Shown here in pieces: positions 14,513-15,116 of a stretch of 15,116 bases of DNA (its first letter is position 1; every line of letters starts with the position of its first letter). The notes under the pieces are model-generated. The model was given only the letters and a program-made list of their open reading frames with translations. It made no database searches and was not told where the DNA came from. Source of the DNA: Fen731 sp964354265 (GTDB lineage: Bacteria > Actinomycetota > Humimicrobiia > Humimicrobiales > Humimicrobiaceae); assembly GCA_964354265.1 (NCBI GenBank), contig CAYGYY010000051.1:1-15116 (forward strand), in the 5' to 3' direction. The translations under genes were made by a program, and so were the position numbers.

Positions 14513-15116
14513 TTAATCCAAACCATAATAATCCAAGTAATACTGCATATTTTCTTGAGTTATAAGCTCATGCCCTGTGTCAATTTCAAGACCAGGCTGA
14601 GTCTGTACAAGATATAGATATCCCTGCATTACTGCATAAAAACCCTGTAAATATGGATTTTGTCCCATAACAACCTGTGCATCTCCCGATTGTAGATATT
14701 TTATTATTCCTGGGGTCGGGTCAAACAATGCAGCTTTGACCGTGTCTTTAAGATTGTTCCTATTAACGAAAGCACCTATTTGCTCTGAGAAAAAGTCAGT
14801 ACCCATCATTGCTGTAGTTTCAGGATGTGCAGTATAGGCATTTTCCACGACTGCATAAGCTTTAGTTGCATCCCAGCCTGTTTCAATAATATCAATAAGT
14901 TTTATATCTGGGAATGCTTCCTGAGCTTTTTTATAACCATCCATTCTATGTACCAGAACATTTAATGAAGCACTACCTGGAAATATTATATATTCTCCTT
15001 TACCCTGCATAACTTCTTCAAAGAAATAATTCCCTAAAATGATACCAAGATTATATTCATTTGCACCTGAGTAACCAAGCGTAGAACGTGCACCTGGTTC
15101 ACCATCAATATTGAAC
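14513..15116 (-). CDS. Sugar ABC importer, periplasmic/lipoprotein binding protein (C-terminal part)
   Basis: The reading frame is open from the right window edge to TAA at 14513-14515, giving the last 200 residues of a type I periplasmic binding protein (RbsB/sugar-binding family, usually about 310-370 residues). An internal Met at 15010 is not the start: the 35 codons before it continue in frame and read as typical family sequence (for example DGEPGARSTLGYSGANEYNLG). Later segments such as HRMDGYKKAQEAFPDIKL, HPETTAMMGTDFFSEQIGAF, AALFDPTP and VVMGQNPYLQGFYAVMQGYL fit the second lobe and hinge of the fold. It captures the sugar and delivers it to the permease. It is the most upstream importer gene visible; its signal sequence and promoter lie beyond the edge. 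Ligand not predictable from this fragment. Confidence 0.92.
   Translation of the reverse strand, partial: FNIDGEPGARSTLGYSGANEYNLGIILGNYFFEEVMQGKGEYIIFPGSASLNVLVHRMDGYKKAQEAFPDIKLIDIIETGWDATKAYAVVENAYTAHPETTAMMGTDFFSEQIGAFVNRNNLKDTVKAALFDPTPGIIKYLQSGDAQVVMGQNPYLQGFYAVMQGYLYLVQTQPGLEIDTGHELITQENMQYYLDYYGLD

Noticed and set aside
1..15116. Search for CRISPR arrays, tRNA/rRNA genes, insertion sequences and defence systems
   Set aside because: No regularly spaced repeats, transposase motifs, terminal inverted repeats or RNA-gene signatures were seen; the window reads as a metabolic region.

Overview
The window is a carbohydrate-catabolism locus from a bacterium of low to moderate GC. Genes are tightly packed, most starts carry strong GGAGG-type Shine-Dalgarno sites, and AGA/AGG (Arg) and ATA (Ile) codons are frequent. 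The gene set (ABC sugar importer, sugar kinase, class II aldolase, reductases, two uroporphyrinogen-decarboxylase-like proteins) fits a fermentative anaerobe such as a clostridial Bacillota, Thermotogota-like or Atribacterota-like lineage. No rRNA, tRNA or marker gene lets me name the taxon.

Left part (1-2210, all minus strand): the first 41 codons of a lipoprotein running off the left edge, a small two-helix membrane protein, and an exported serine hydrolase of the beta-lactamase/class C PBP family. These look like envelope genes unrelated to the sugar locus. A minus-strand uroporphyrinogen-decarboxylase-superfamily gene (2211-3392) follows, then a 218-bp divergent regulatory region (3393-3610).

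Plus-strand operon (3611-7452): aldo/keto reductase, a triosephosphate-isomerase homologue with an altered phosphate-binding site, a second uroporphyrinogen-decarboxylase-superfamily protein (overlapping the isomerase gene by 14 nt), and a short-chain dehydrogenase.

Minus-strand operon (15116 to 7516): periplasmic sugar-binding protein (5' end outside the window), one permease, a double-domain ATPase, a FucA/AraD-type class II aldolase, E1-alpha and E1-beta of a thiamine-diphosphate 2-oxo acid dehydrogenase without E2 or E3, and an FGGY sugar kinase. It converges with the plus operon at about 7453-7515.

Working model (inference): a sugar or polyol enters through the ABC importer and is oxidised or reduced by the SDR and/or AKR to a ketose. 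The FGGY kinase phosphorylates it, and the FucA-like aldolase cleaves the ketose 1-phosphate to dihydroxyacetone phosphate plus an aldehyde. The TPI-like protein isomerises a related sugar phosphate. The roles of the E1 pair and the two UroD-like proteins are the real unknowns. No aldose isomerase and no transcription regulator lie in the window. The substrate cannot be named from sequence alone.
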